Assembly (NCBI RefSeq): GCF_028279465.1 | Contig: NZ_JANQNS010000002.1 | Location: 1 to 57,562, forward strand | DNA: 57,562 nt | Direction of reading: 5' to 3' | Source: Parasphingopyxis sp. | GTDB taxonomy: Bacteria; Pseudomonadota; Alphaproteobacteria; Sphingomonadales; Sphingomonadaceae | In this document: positions 49,144-56,550 of the stretch, one piece after another | Numbering within the stretch: position 1 is the first letter of the stretch | How the letters are laid out: the number at the start of each line of letters is the position of its first letter | The notes under the pieces: generated by a model | Seen by the model: the letters and a program-made list of their open reading frames with translations, nothing else | The model's database searches: none | What the model was told of the DNA's origin: nothing | Program-made: the position numbers and the translations under genes

Positions 49144-49659
49144 ATGGACGCCTATGTCACCGATCTCCGCCGCAGGATTGGGACTTTCGATGGGCGTGCC
49201 GTCAGCATATTGGGCGAGATCGAAGCGGCTGAGTCCGGACGGGACGGTTATATGACGGCCCTGATCGCGCTCACCGACGATGACAGCGGTAATATATCCT
49301 TCGGCGCCACTTGGTTGATCAAGTCCGCGCTGGAAGCCGGTATGGCGCTATCCGCGGATCAGGTGTCCACGCTTCTGGCGCGCATAGATGCTGTTACTGC
49401 ATGGGATGCGCGGCTGCATATCTGCCAATCCGTCCGTCACATGGATGTGGCGGCGGACGATGCCGATGCGCTGATCCAATGGCTCGTCCCGCTGAGGCAG
49501 CACGACAAACCGTTTCTGCGCGCCTGGTCGCTCGACGCGATCTGCTATCTGGCCGCGCGTGACCCCCGGCACAGGGATTTCGCGCAGGCAAGTCTTGGCG
49601 AAGCCCTGGCCGACGATGCGGCGTCGGTCCGGGCGAGAGCGCGCCGATTGGCTGGCTGA
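49144..49659 (+). CDS. HEAT-like helical protein (171 aa)
   Basis: Short helical repeats (FGATWLIKSALEAG, RLHICQSVRHMD, LRAWSLDAICYLAA, DDAASVRARARRL) suggest a HEAT/ARM-type fold. It starts 18 bases after the NDUFS4-like gene. No function assigned. Confidence 0.7.
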   Translation: MDAYVTDLRRRIGTFDGRAVSILGEIEAAESGRDGYMTALIALTDDDSGNISFGATWLIKSALEAGMALSADQVSTLLARIDAVTAWDARLHICQSVRHMDVAADDADALIQWLVPLRQHDKPFLRAWSLDAICYLAARDPRHRDFAQASLGEALADDAASVRARARRLAG

Positions 49660-49685
49660 ACAAGACGGGAGTTACGGATATCCGG

Positions 49686-50366
49686 CTACAGCCCCATCGC
49701 CGCGCGGCATTGGAGGATCGCGTCCGCCGTTTCCTCCGGCTCGGCGAATGGATGGAGATGCGTGCCTTTGAGACGGATCACTGGCCAGCCAAGCGACCCT
49801 GCCCGGCGCGCCTCTTCGACGAAGGACAGAGAGGTCCGCAGGTAGGTCCGTTTCGCGCGCGACCAGTCCGGCATGGCGAAGCTGTCGTCGAACCAGTCTC
49901 GGCGTAGGGCTGGGATATCGGCGAGAAACGTCTCCTTCTCCGCGTCCGAAACGTCCCCGCCTTCGAAAATGTCGACCGTCCACCAGTCATTCCATGGGGG
50001 CAGGACGCCATCCTGCACCGGTAGCGTGTCGAGAAAGGCGCGGAAGGTCGGTTCGACGGGCAGCACGGTGCCGCTGTCCGGCGGGATCGCGGCGTCGAGG
50101 CAGATCATGCCGGATGCGTTGAGATCGGCCGCGAGCCGGGCGGCGAGCAATCCGCCCATACTGTGCCCGGCGATAACGGGCCGGTCCATTTCGGGCAGCG
50201 CCTCGGCGAGCCGATCGGGCCAGTCGCGCCACGGCGGAATCTCCGCGCCAGCCGCATAGGCGGTCGGCAGATGGCAGATATGGCCCGCGCGTTCGAGCGC
50301 TTTTTGCGTCGGCGCTAATGACGTCGGCCCGACGAGCGGGCTGTGGATCAGGACGATATCGGGCAT
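49686..50366 (-). CDS. Alpha/beta hydrolase
   Basis: The 226-aa protein starts MPDIVLIHSPLVGPTSL and carries the nucleophile elbow GHSMGG; Asp and a final His (KGTHLHPF) complete the triad. Substrate unknown. I chose ATG 50366 because the fold begins there. Confidence 0.87.
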   Translation of the reverse strand: MPDIVLIHSPLVGPTSLAPTQKALERAGHICHLPTAYAAGAEIPPWRDWPDRLAEALPEMDRPVIAGHSMGGLLAARLAADLNASGMICLDAAIPPDSGTVLPVEPTFRAFLDTLPVQDGVLPPWNDWWTVDIFEGGDVSDAEKETFLADIPALRRDWFDDSFAMPDWSRAKRTYLRTSLSFVEEARRAGSLGWPVIRLKGTHLHPFAEPEETADAILQCRAAMGL

Positions 50367-50580
50367 CGCCGTCAATCTGCGCGATTCAGCGCTACTTGGC
50401 GAGGGCTGACCGGCGCGTTGCCCGCGAAACAGCCGAATATCGCGCCTTTGCGGCCGCTGATCGATTCCGGATGCGCATAGCCGATTTCGAAAATCGGGAG
50501 GCGGAGTGGCCGATTTCCGGTCACTTCGGGGCCGTCCTCGCATGCAGCGGAGACGCCCACAGTATCGATCAAGGAGAAGA

Positions 50581-50940
50581 ATGATGTTTCGTACTTTTGT
50601 GAATACCAGCCTCGCCGGGCTGATCGCCCTGTCCGCGCTTGCGGCTGCAAGCCCGGCCAGTGCGCAAAGCCTCGAAATGGCCGTTTCGCCGCAGGAGCTC
50701 GGCAGCGAAGCCGGGGTCGCCGCGCTCTATTCGCGTATCCAGCGCCGGGCGCGCGCCGCCTGCGACACCATGTCCGGCCTCCAGCGGCTGTCGGACCGCA
50801 ACGCCTGCCGCGCCGAGCTGGTCGACGGAATCGTCGCGGAGATCGGTCACCCGGCGCTGTCCGCGCTTGCCGATCGGTCCGCCATGCAAACGGCCATGGC
50901 CGATAGCCGGCCGTTCTTCGCGCGGCAGTGCGGGGAATAG
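50581..50940 (+). CDS. UrcA family exported protein
   Basis: The 119-aa protein has signal MMFRTFVNTSLAGLIALSAL and the UrcA pattern LGSEAGVAALYSRIQRRARA with Cys pairs (AACDTM, NACRAE, RQCGE). UrcA proteins are widespread in Sphingomonadales/Caulobacterales; function unknown. Confidence 0.9.
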   Translation: MMFRTFVNTSLAGLIALSALAAASPASAQSLEMAVSPQELGSEAGVAALYSRIQRRARAACDTMSGLQRLSDRNACRAELVDGIVAEIGHPALSALADRSAMQTAMADSRPFFARQCGE

Positions 50941-50967
50941 CGGCGGATGGTGCCGCAGACCGACGGA

Positions 50968-51507
50968 TTATGGCGCTGTGTCGAGCCAGCCCGCGCCGAG
51001 CAGCGCCATGATCCGCACATCGATCACCAAACCGGCTTCGCGCTGCGCCGCCACGAATTCCGCGATCCTGCCGAGCGGGACGCGGTGGACGGTGATATTC
51101 TCATGATGCGTGCCGCCGCCCGCACCGACCTTTTCGAGGCCGGTCGCGCGGAACAGGGTGAACGTCTCGCTCGTCATGCCGGGCGAGGAGCAGAAGCGGC
51201 CGAGATTGTCGATCCGCCCGGCGCGATAGCCGGTTTCTTCCTCCAGCTCCTTGGCCGCGGCTTCTTCCGGCGTTTCGCGCTCTGTATTGTCGCCGACCAG
51301 CCCCGCGGGCATTTCGATGCAGTTCGCCTTCAGCGCCATCCGATATTGTTCGACGAGGATGACATGATCGTCACCCTCGCCGCCCGTATCGATGGCGAGG
51401 ATCACGGCCGCGCCGATGCCGCGCACCCGGCTCACATATTCCCACCGGCCTTCCTGATGGATGGCCAGATAGTTGCCCGCCCAATGGGTGATGCGGTCGT
51501 CCGCCAA
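50968..51507 (-). CDS. Nudix hydrolase, ADP-ribose pyrophosphatase-like
   Basis: The 179-aa protein contains MPAGLVGDNTERETPEEAAA and KELEEETGYRA, a Nudix box in which the first Arg of R-E-x-x-E-E is Lys. YRMALKANCIEMPAGL is the entry seen in ADP-ribose hydrolases. It hydrolyses nucleoside diphosphates linked to other groups. Confidence 0.92.
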   Translation of the reverse strand: MADDRITHWAGNYLAIHQEGRWEYVSRVRGIGAAVILAIDTGGEGDDHVILVEQYRMALKANCIEMPAGLVGDNTERETPEEAAAKELEEETGYRAGRIDNLGRFCSSPGMTSETFTLFRATGLEKVGAGGGTHHENITVHRVPLGRIAEFVAAQREAGLVIDVRIMALLGAGWLDTAP

Positions 51508-51580
51508 ACGCTGCGCCTTCCTGCCCGGTTACCGATACTCGTCCTGTGCGCCGCAAGAATGCGCAGATTAAGCCCCGAGC

Positions 51581-52078
51581 CTAGTTGCTCATTGCCGCGG
51601 CTGTGGCGTCGATGGCGTTCATGAACCCGCCGTCGAAATCCTCATTGTCGAACGCGTCGGCCATGTCGGCGGCGATTTGTTCGCCCTCCCCTGTATCGAT
51701 GCCGGTGCCGACGACGCCGATCCGCTGGTCGCCGGCCGCAATGTAGATCATCGCGTTGGAGCCTGCGTCGCCCATCGCGGTGGTCGCGGCCTCGCCGATG
51801 TCGCCGCCTTCCGTCGTCTCGACGATCAGGATCTGCACATTATCGCCGGTTTCGGCAAAATGTTCGCCCAGCCGCGTGTTAACCGCAGCCATCGTATCGC
51901 CAAGCTCATCGCCGAGCTGGCCGGTCTGATCGATGATGAATTCCTCGGGCGCCTCGACCGCTTCTTCTTCGGCCGCTTCTTCCTCGGTCGCTTCGGCTAC
52001 GTCTTCGCCGCCGCTACAGGCGGTCAGCGCCATGCTCAGGCCTGCCGCGCCGATCATCAGTTTTGCAGTCTTTTTCAT
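51581..52078 (-). CDS. TPM-domain (YgcG-like) lipoprotein 3
   Basis: The 165-aa protein: signal MKKTAKLMIGAAGLSMALTA then Cys, an acidic low-complexity linker rich in EEAAEEEAVE, and a TPM-like fold (FIIDQTGQLGDELGDTMAAV, VQILIVETTEGGDIGEAATT, AMIYIAAGDQRIGVVGTGID). TPM domains are periplasmic and linked to photosystem or membrane maintenance elsewhere. Third of a tandem set. Confidence 0.85.
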   Translation of the reverse strand: MKKTAKLMIGAAGLSMALTACSGGEDVAEATEEEAAEEEAVEAPEEFIIDQTGQLGDELGDTMAAVNTRLGEHFAETGDNVQILIVETTEGGDIGEAATTAMGDAGSNAMIYIAAGDQRIGVVGTGIDTGEGEQIAADMADAFDNEDFDGGFMNAIDATAAAMSN

Positions 52079-52146
52079 ATGCCCCTCCTTTGGTGTGGCG
52101 CAGCCTATGCCATGGTTCTTTCCGGTAATAAAGCGGCAGGCGCCGT

Positions 52147-52656
52147 CTAGCCGTCGAGCCGGGCGAACAGCGCGTCGAGCGCGCCGTTCAGCCCTTCGCG
52201 GATTTCGCGCGCATCGAAGCGGCGTCCCATTTCGGCCTCGACCGTATCGACAAAGTCCGGCGGCAGGGCCTCGGCCGCGCCCGGCGCCGGCGCGATGCCG
52301 ATCGTCTCGTCGGCGAGCGCGATCAGGATCAGCGCGCCATTCTCGCTTATCCCGCGATCGCCGATCATGGCTGCCGCCCGTTCGGTGACATCCTCCCCGT
52401 CGGTCGTCAGGATCACGGCGATATGGATTTCATGGCCGCTCTCCCGGTGAAAGCCGATCAGCCGCTCGCTGAGCTCGGTATTCATCTCGCCCTCGATCAG
52501 GCCGATATCCTGAATATAACCGCCGGGATTGGGCTCGAAATCCGGCGCTTCGGTGGCGGCATCTTCGGTCGCGGCGTCTTCGGGCGCATCGCCGCTATCG
52601 GGTGCGCCGCATCCCACGAGCGCCAGGCTGGCTGCGATAATGGCTGTCCTGCGCAT
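52147..52656 (-). CDS. TPM-domain (YgcG-like) lipoprotein 2
   Basis: The 169-aa protein: signal MRRTAIIAASLALVGC, an acidic linker, then QDIGLIEGEMNTELSERL, IHIAVILTTDGEDVTERAAA and ALILIALADETIGIAPAPGA. ATG 52656 follows the upstream stop after one base, so they are coupled. 52668 is an alternative start. Confidence 0.83.
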   Translation of the reverse strand: MRRTAIIAASLALVGCGAPDSGDAPEDAATEDAATEAPDFEPNPGGYIQDIGLIEGEMNTELSERLIGFHRESGHEIHIAVILTTDGEDVTERAAAMIGDRGISENGALILIALADETIGIAPAPGAAEALPPDFVDTVEAEMGRRFDAREIREGLNGALDALFARLDG

Positions 52657-52657
52657 G

Positions 52658-53167
52658 TTAATTCCCAAGCTCCGCGATCACGGCGTCGACGCCGCTGTTC
52701 AGCCCCTCGGCTAGCCGGTTTTCCTCGAAATGATCGACCATGGTCAGCTCCGTGACGGTGGTGAAACGCTCATCGAGATCGCCGCCGACGATCGCCAGAG
52801 CCTGGTCCGCGCCTGCAATATAGATCAACGCATCGGCATCGCGCGCGGCCCGCTCCGCTTCGGCCAGTGCCTCGACATCGCGCTCGCCGGTCGTCATCGC
52901 GAGGATGAGATGCACGGTGCGTCCGCTCTCGGCGTGGAAGTCGGCCAGTTTCCCGTTCAATGCCTCGACAAGATCCGGGTTGATCTGCCCGCCGGTTTCA
53001 TCTTCGGCATAGGTCGTCGCCTCCTCTTCTGCGGGCATTTCGTCGGTTGCGGTATCGCCGGCCTCCATGTCGGTATCTTCGGCTTGCGCGCCCGCTTCTC
53101 CGCTACAGGCGGTGAGAGCGATGACGGCCGCGATGGCGCCGCCGGGCAGGAGATTATGGACTTTCAT
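52658..53167 (-). CDS. TPM-domain-like lipoprotein 1
   Basis: The 169-aa protein: signal MKVHNLLPGGAIAAVIALTA then Cys, a very acidic linker, and a compact version of the same fold (NGKLADFHAESGRTVHLILA, ALIYIAGADQALAIVGGDLD). It is the first gene of the trio. It lacks the C-terminal membrane helices of classical YgcG. Confidence 0.8.
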   Translation of the reverse strand: MKVHNLLPGGAIAAVIALTACSGEAGAQAEDTDMEAGDTATDEMPAEEEATTYAEDETGGQINPDLVEALNGKLADFHAESGRTVHLILAMTTGERDVEALAEAERAARDADALIYIAGADQALAIVGGDLDERFTTVTELTMVDHFEENRLAEGLNSGVDAVIAELGN

Positions 53168-53307
53168 GGGCAGGCCTTTCTTGCGCTATTCCGCGACGAT
53201 TTCGAGCGCTATCGCATGTTTCGCCGGCCGCCGAAACCGCTTGCTTGGCGGGCGCGGCGCGCTGTGTCATAGGCTGCGCGCATATTTCGCGAGAAGGGGA
53301 AGCGTTT

Positions 53308-53742
53308 ATGTTCGGCGAGTTCAGGGATTTTATCGCGCGCGGCAATGTCATCGATCTGGCCGTGGCGGTCATTATCGGCGGCGCATTCGCGACGATTACG
53401 ACATCGCTGACCGAGGATATCATCATGCCGGTCGTCGGCTGGATCTTCGGCGGGGCGGATCTTTCCACCTGGTTCATCCGGCTCGGCGAGATTCCGGCGG
53501 ACTATGCCGGGTCGTCCGAGGATTATGCCGCGCTCAAGGAAGCCGGCGTTGCGATGATCGGGCTCGGGCAATTCATCACCGTGCTGATCAATTTCGTGAT
53601 CCTCGCCTTCGTCATCTTCCTGATGGTCCGCCAGGCGAACAAGATGATGACCAAGAAGGAAGCCGAGGAAGCCGAAGAGGATAGCGGCCCGAGCGAAATC
53701 GACCTGCTGACCGAAATCCGGGATTCGCTGAAACAGCAATAG
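53308..53742 (+). CDS. mscL: Large-conductance mechanosensitive channel MscL
   Basis: The 144-aa protein has FGEFRDFIARGNVIDLAVAV, IIGGAFATITTSL and EDIIMPVVGWIFGG (first helix and pore), and a second helix FVILAFVIFLMVRQANKM. It releases solutes on hypo-osmotic shock. A long C-tract follows the stop (53757-53770). Confidence 0.96.
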   Translation: MFGEFRDFIARGNVIDLAVAVIIGGAFATITTSLTEDIIMPVVGWIFGGADLSTWFIRLGEIPADYAGSSEDYAALKEAGVAMIGLGQFITVLINFVILAFVIFLMVRQANKMMTKKEAEEAEEDSGPSEIDLLTEIRDSLKQQ

Positions 53743-53756
53743 CCGCCCCCCGCCCG

Positions 53757-53770
53757 CCCCCCCCCCCCCC
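53757..53770 (+). repeat. Poly-C tract (14 C)
   Basis: Fourteen consecutive C residues lie 28 bases before the ATG of the acidic mini-lipoprotein. Homopolymers of this length may vary by slippage. It may also be a difficult spot for sequencing. Confidence 0.85.
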
Positions 53771-53798
53771 GCATCATTTTCACAAAGGAGAGGAAACC

Positions 53799-53945
53799 AT
53801 GCGTAAATTATTCATAGCATCCGCCGCCGCGCTCTCGCTGAGCCTTGCCGCCTGTGCCGGCGAAGGCGGCGATAATGGCGAAGATACCGAAGCCGAAGAT
53901 GGCGAAGAGGATGAAGATGAGGACGAAGACGAGGATGAGGATTAG
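53799..53945 (+). CDS. Very acidic mini-lipoprotein (48 aa)
   Basis: MRKLFIASAAALSLSLAAC gives a lipoprotein signal (lipobox LAAC). The mature part is only 30 residues and ends in an almost pure Glu/Asp stretch (EEDEDEDEDEDEDED). AGGAGAGG precedes the ATG. The poly-acid tail could bind cations at the membrane or cell surface; no family is known to me. Repeat family A copy 6 follows the stop. Confidence 0.75.
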   Translation: MRKLFIASAAALSLSLAACAGEGGDNGEDTEAEDGEEDEDEDEDEDED

Positions 53946-53957
53946 GTTCGTCTAGTT

Positions 53958-54139
53958 TTTGTCAGAATTTCGCTGGCGCGAAATCGCGGCACCGGGATTT
54001 GATTTGTCAGACTCGACCTGTCGGTCGAGCGCCGCACCGGCCCGCTCCCCTCCCGACCGCCCACAGGGTACACTTAATGGGCGGTCGGGAGGGGGAGCGG
54101 GCCGGTGCGGCGATTTTCTGACAAGAAAACTCTGACAAA
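53958..54139. repeat. Palindromic repeat family A, copy 6
   Basis: Core stem uses GACCGCCCA/TGGGCGGTC in place of GACCTCCCA/TGGGAGGTC. Cassettes: ATTTCGC-tggc-GCGAAAT and CTCGACC-tgtc-GGTCGAG left; GATTTTC/GAAAAC right. Loop GGGTACAC (inverted). It lies between the convergent mini-lipoprotein and tmRNA genes. Confidence 0.92.
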
Positions 54140-54141
54140 AT

Positions 54142-54505
54142 GAAAGTGGGGCGCTTCTGTTGCTCGGTGCGCCCCGGACCGCCGGTTTCCACTTCTGTTG
54201 CCGGGCGTGGTCCAGCCCCGTTATTGTCGTTGTAACTTAAGCCGTGAGGCTATTCGTTACGCAGCAATAGCAAGTGCTTCGTTATCGTTGGCACTTATGA
54301 GTTGTGAACGGTTTTACGGCGCATTCAGGCCGGGCGAAAAGCATCGTCTTTCAACACACGTCGATCCTGGTTCGGCCCCATCTTGTCCCGCCATAGCCTT
54401 GCGCGAAGGCGGACGGGATATGGTGGAGCCGCCGGGTACTGCCCCCGGGTCCGCTGTGCCTATTGCACGGCGCCGTTTATCGCCATAGCCGGAGAAATCC
54501 CCGGC
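54142..54505 (-). ncRNA. ssrA: Two-piece (circularly permuted) tmRNA
   Basis: Read on the minus strand, the acceptor piece comes first and ends GGCTCCACCA (CCA at 54423-54421); a hairpin spacer follows; the coding piece starts GGGGCCGAACCAGGATCGAC at 54379. The ends pair as an acceptor stem with the G3-U pair of alanine tRNA. The tag, codons 54292-54260, reads ANDNEALAIAA then TAA. GGGGCGC/GCGCCCC with T-rich tail near 54142-54175 ends it. tmRNA rescues stalled ribosomes. The TATATT at 54517-54512 is a likely -10 site. Confidence 0.95.
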
Positions 54506-54602
54506 AACCCCAATATAGGCCTTCCCGCGTTAATGGGAAGTGAGCGCGGAAAAGCGCAGGATTTTAGAGGCTTAGGCGGCGCTATTTGTCGGAAGCTCGC
54601 CG

Positions 54603-55001
54603 CTACGCCTTCACCGCCATCACTTCGATTTCGACCAGATATTCCGGATCGGCGAGCGACTGGACGCCGATGGCGGTTGCGCAGGGCGCCGTGCCTTTGA
54701 ACAGAGCGGGGAGCGCGCTGCCGACCGCCTCCATCTTCTCCGGCGTCATATCGACGATATAAAGGCGCACGATCGTCACATCCTCGGGCGTCGCGCCGGC
54801 GGCTGCCAGCGCCAGCTTTACATTGTTCGCCGCCACCTTCGCCTGTTCGGCGAGATCGCTGGGCACAGGCGTCCCGTCCCGGTCGATCGCGACCTGCCCC
54901 GAACAGAAAACGAGCTCGCCGGGCTTGGCCGTCACCGTCTGCGTATAGCCGAGCGCGCCGGCATCGGGCAGCGTATCGGGGTTGATCTTGGTAATCGGCA
55001 T
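54603..55001 (-). CDS. RidA/YjgF family protein
   Basis: The 132-aa protein has GYTQTVTAKPGELVFCSGQV and VRLYIVDMTPEKM, and the final ATAIGVQSLADPEYLVEIEV, matching the RidA (enamine/imine deaminase) family. Here the usual catalytic Arg of A-R-A-A is replaced: the motif is PCATAIGV, so the deaminase activity may be absent. Confidence 0.88.
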   Translation of the reverse strand: MPITKINPDTLPDAGALGYTQTVTAKPGELVFCSGQVAIDRDGTPVPSDLAEQAKVAANNVKLALAAAGATPEDVTIVRLYIVDMTPEKMEAVGSALPALFKGTAPCATAIGVQSLADPEYLVEIEVMAVKA

Positions 55002-55049
55002 GGGCTGGTCTCCTTTGCGGTCAGTGCAAGCATAAAGGGCGGGATTCAG

Positions 55050-55235
55050 TTTGTCGGAAACTTCCTAGCGGAAGTTCGCGGCACCGGGTTTTGATTGTCA
55101 GACTCAACCTAACGGTTGAGCGCGGCACCGGCCCGCACCCCCTCCCGACCGCCCATTAAGGGTACACTCGTGGGCGGTCGGGAGGGGGTGCGGGCCGGTG
55201 CCGCGATTTTTCCGCTGAGGAAAAATTCTGACAAA
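55050..55235. repeat. Palindromic repeat family A, copy 7
   Basis: Core CCGGCCCGCACCCCCTCCC with the paired change in the right arm (GGGGGTGCGGG), plus the GACCGCCCA variant. Cassettes AACTTCC-tagc-GGAAGTT and CTCAACC-taac-GGTTGAG left; ATTTTTCC-type right. Loop GGGTACAC. Confidence 0.92.
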
Positions 55236-55251
55236 GAAACCTGACACAATT

Positions 55252-55698
55252 TCACTCTTCAAAAATACCGTTTTCCCGAGCCGGCTTCACGCTGGTTTCG
55301 AGCAGGTCGACGCGGATATGCGTCCGCAGCAATCCCGTCTCCTGCGCCACGAAGGGCGTCACATGATCCTCGGCCCGGCCGGGCAGGCGTAGAGCGGTGA
55401 CGATCGCATCGACCAGCCCAGATTCGCCCTCATAATGGACCTCCATCGCTTCGCCGATCGTCGAGGCCAGCGCATCGCCCTTTTCGGCCAGATCCTTCAG
55501 CATGGTTTCCAGCGCGGCATATTCGGGCGCGGCATGCGCCATGTCCGCCCCTTCGAGATCGAGCGCGAGCACGGCCCCGTCGGGACCGATGAAATGCGCA
55601 TGCGGCGGACAGGCGCCGGTATCCTCAAGGCGTTTTTTGGAGTCGCCGAGACTGGTGGCGAGAAGATCGTCGAGCTGGGCCTGGCTGGGCGCGGTCAT
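55252..55698 (-). CDS. Hypothetical protein (148 aa)
   Basis: An acidic soluble protein: MTAPSQAQLDDLLATSLGDS, then AHFIGPDGAVLALDLEGADM and ending RENGIFEE. No motif recognised. It lies between repeat family A copies 7 and 8. Confidence 0.7.
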   Translation of the reverse strand: MTAPSQAQLDDLLATSLGDSKKRLEDTGACPPHAHFIGPDGAVLALDLEGADMAHAAPEYAALETMLKDLAEKGDALASTIGEAMEVHYEGESGLVDAIVTALRLPGRAEDHVTPFVAQETGLLRTHIRVDLLETSVKPARENGIFEE

Positions 55699-55775
55699 GA
55701 TGGAGCTTTCGTGTCTGGGTGAGGCTGCATCATGCGCAGCCGGACGCGGTTAGGCAATCGGGTTTGTGAGAATCG

Positions 55776-55997
55776 TTTGTCAGAATTTCGCCTGCGGATC
55801 CGCGCGGTAGGTTTGTTTGTCAGAATTTTCCTAGCGGAAAATCGCGGCACCAGCCCGCTCCCCCTCCCGACCTCCCATTAAGTGTACCCTGTGGGAGATC
55901 GGGAGGGGGAGCGGGCTGGTGCCGCGCTCGACCGCAAGGTCGAGTCTGACAAACAAAACCCGGTGCGGCGACATTGCGACAGCAATGTTCTGACAAA
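55776..55997. repeat. Palindromic repeat family A, copy 8
   Basis: Outer left unit is degenerate; the inner one is ATTTTCC-tagc-GGAAAAT. Core CCAGCCCGCTCCCC with matching GGGCTGG. Right cassettes CTCGACC-gcaa-GGTCGAG and ACATTGC-gaca-GCAATGT. Loop GTGTACCC. Confidence 0.92.
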
Positions 55998-56014
55998 GAC
56001 TCTGTCGCCAGCAT

Positions 56015-56050
56015 AGAAAAACCCCCGCCAGGGGGACTGACGGGGGCTTA
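56015..56050 (-). terminator. Terminator of the tandem small-peptide genes
   Basis: Minus strand: GCCCCCGTC pairs with TGGCGGGGG, followed by TTTTTC. It ends the transcript of 56373-56128. Confidence 0.85.
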
Positions 56051-56127
56051 AGGGGCCTTGGGGGAGGCCGTGGGAGGCTGGTTTGCTTTGCGCCGTTCCG
56101 GGAGTCCGCCCGGGCGATGTGACCGGG

Positions 56128-56232
56128 TCAAGCGGCGAGGATCGCGAGCGGCGAGCTGACCAGTGCGAGCGAGAAGCTGGCGACGGTGGCGAAAACGGCG
56201 CCGAGAGCGGCTGCGGGATAAATCTTGGTCAT
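56128..56232 (-). CDS. Small hydrophobic peptide 2 (34 aa)
   Basis: MTKIYPAAALGAVFATVASF then SLALVSSPLAILAA: a single membrane segment, no charges after Lys3. It is a paralogue of the peptide encoded at 56272-56373 (both end TVASFSLALVSSPLAILAA), 39 bases downstream. Each has its own GGAGATAC ribosome site. Function unknown; a small membrane regulator or toxin is possible. Confidence 0.75.
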   Translation of the reverse strand: MTKIYPAAALGAVFATVASFSLALVSSPLAILAA

Positions 56233-56271
56233 GGTGTATCTCCAGTAAGAGGGCGAGGTGAGGGGCCGGGG

Positions 56272-56373
56272 TCAGGCGGCGAGAATTGCCAGCGGCGAGC
56301 TGACGAGGGCCAGCGAGAAGCTCGCGACCGTGGCGAGAACCGAACCGATGGCGGCGGGGAAAAACTTGGTCAT
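56272..56373 (-). CDS. Small hydrophobic peptide 1 (33 aa)
   Basis: MTKFFPAAIGSVLATVASFS then LALVSSPLAILAA. The last 19 residues are identical to those of the second peptide. GGAGATACGCC precedes the ATG. It is divergent from the LysR gene at 56551-57462, which may control the pair through the palindrome at 56498-56513. Confidence 0.75.
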   Translation of the reverse strand: MTKFFPAAIGSVLATVASFSLALVSSPLAILAA

Positions 56374-56497
56374 GGCGTATCTCCAATCTTGGGTTTCGTG
56401 TCTGGGTTTTCGTGTCAGGCGGTGGACCGTTCCATCGTCTTGAGCTTTAGATACGCGCTCGCCGGCTCGCCGCCTAACACTAGTATTGCGCTTATGC

Positions 56498-56513
56498 TAT
56501 GCATATATGCATA
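56498..56513. promoter_or_regulatory. Perfect palindrome in the LysR/small-peptide divergent region
   Basis: TATGCATATATGCATA is a perfect 16-bp palindrome 38 bases before the LysR start. LysR proteins bind such sites to control themselves and the divergent gene. Confidence 0.6.
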
Positions 56514-56550
56514 ACGCCCGGGAGCCGGGCGCAACCGCGGAGAACTGCCG

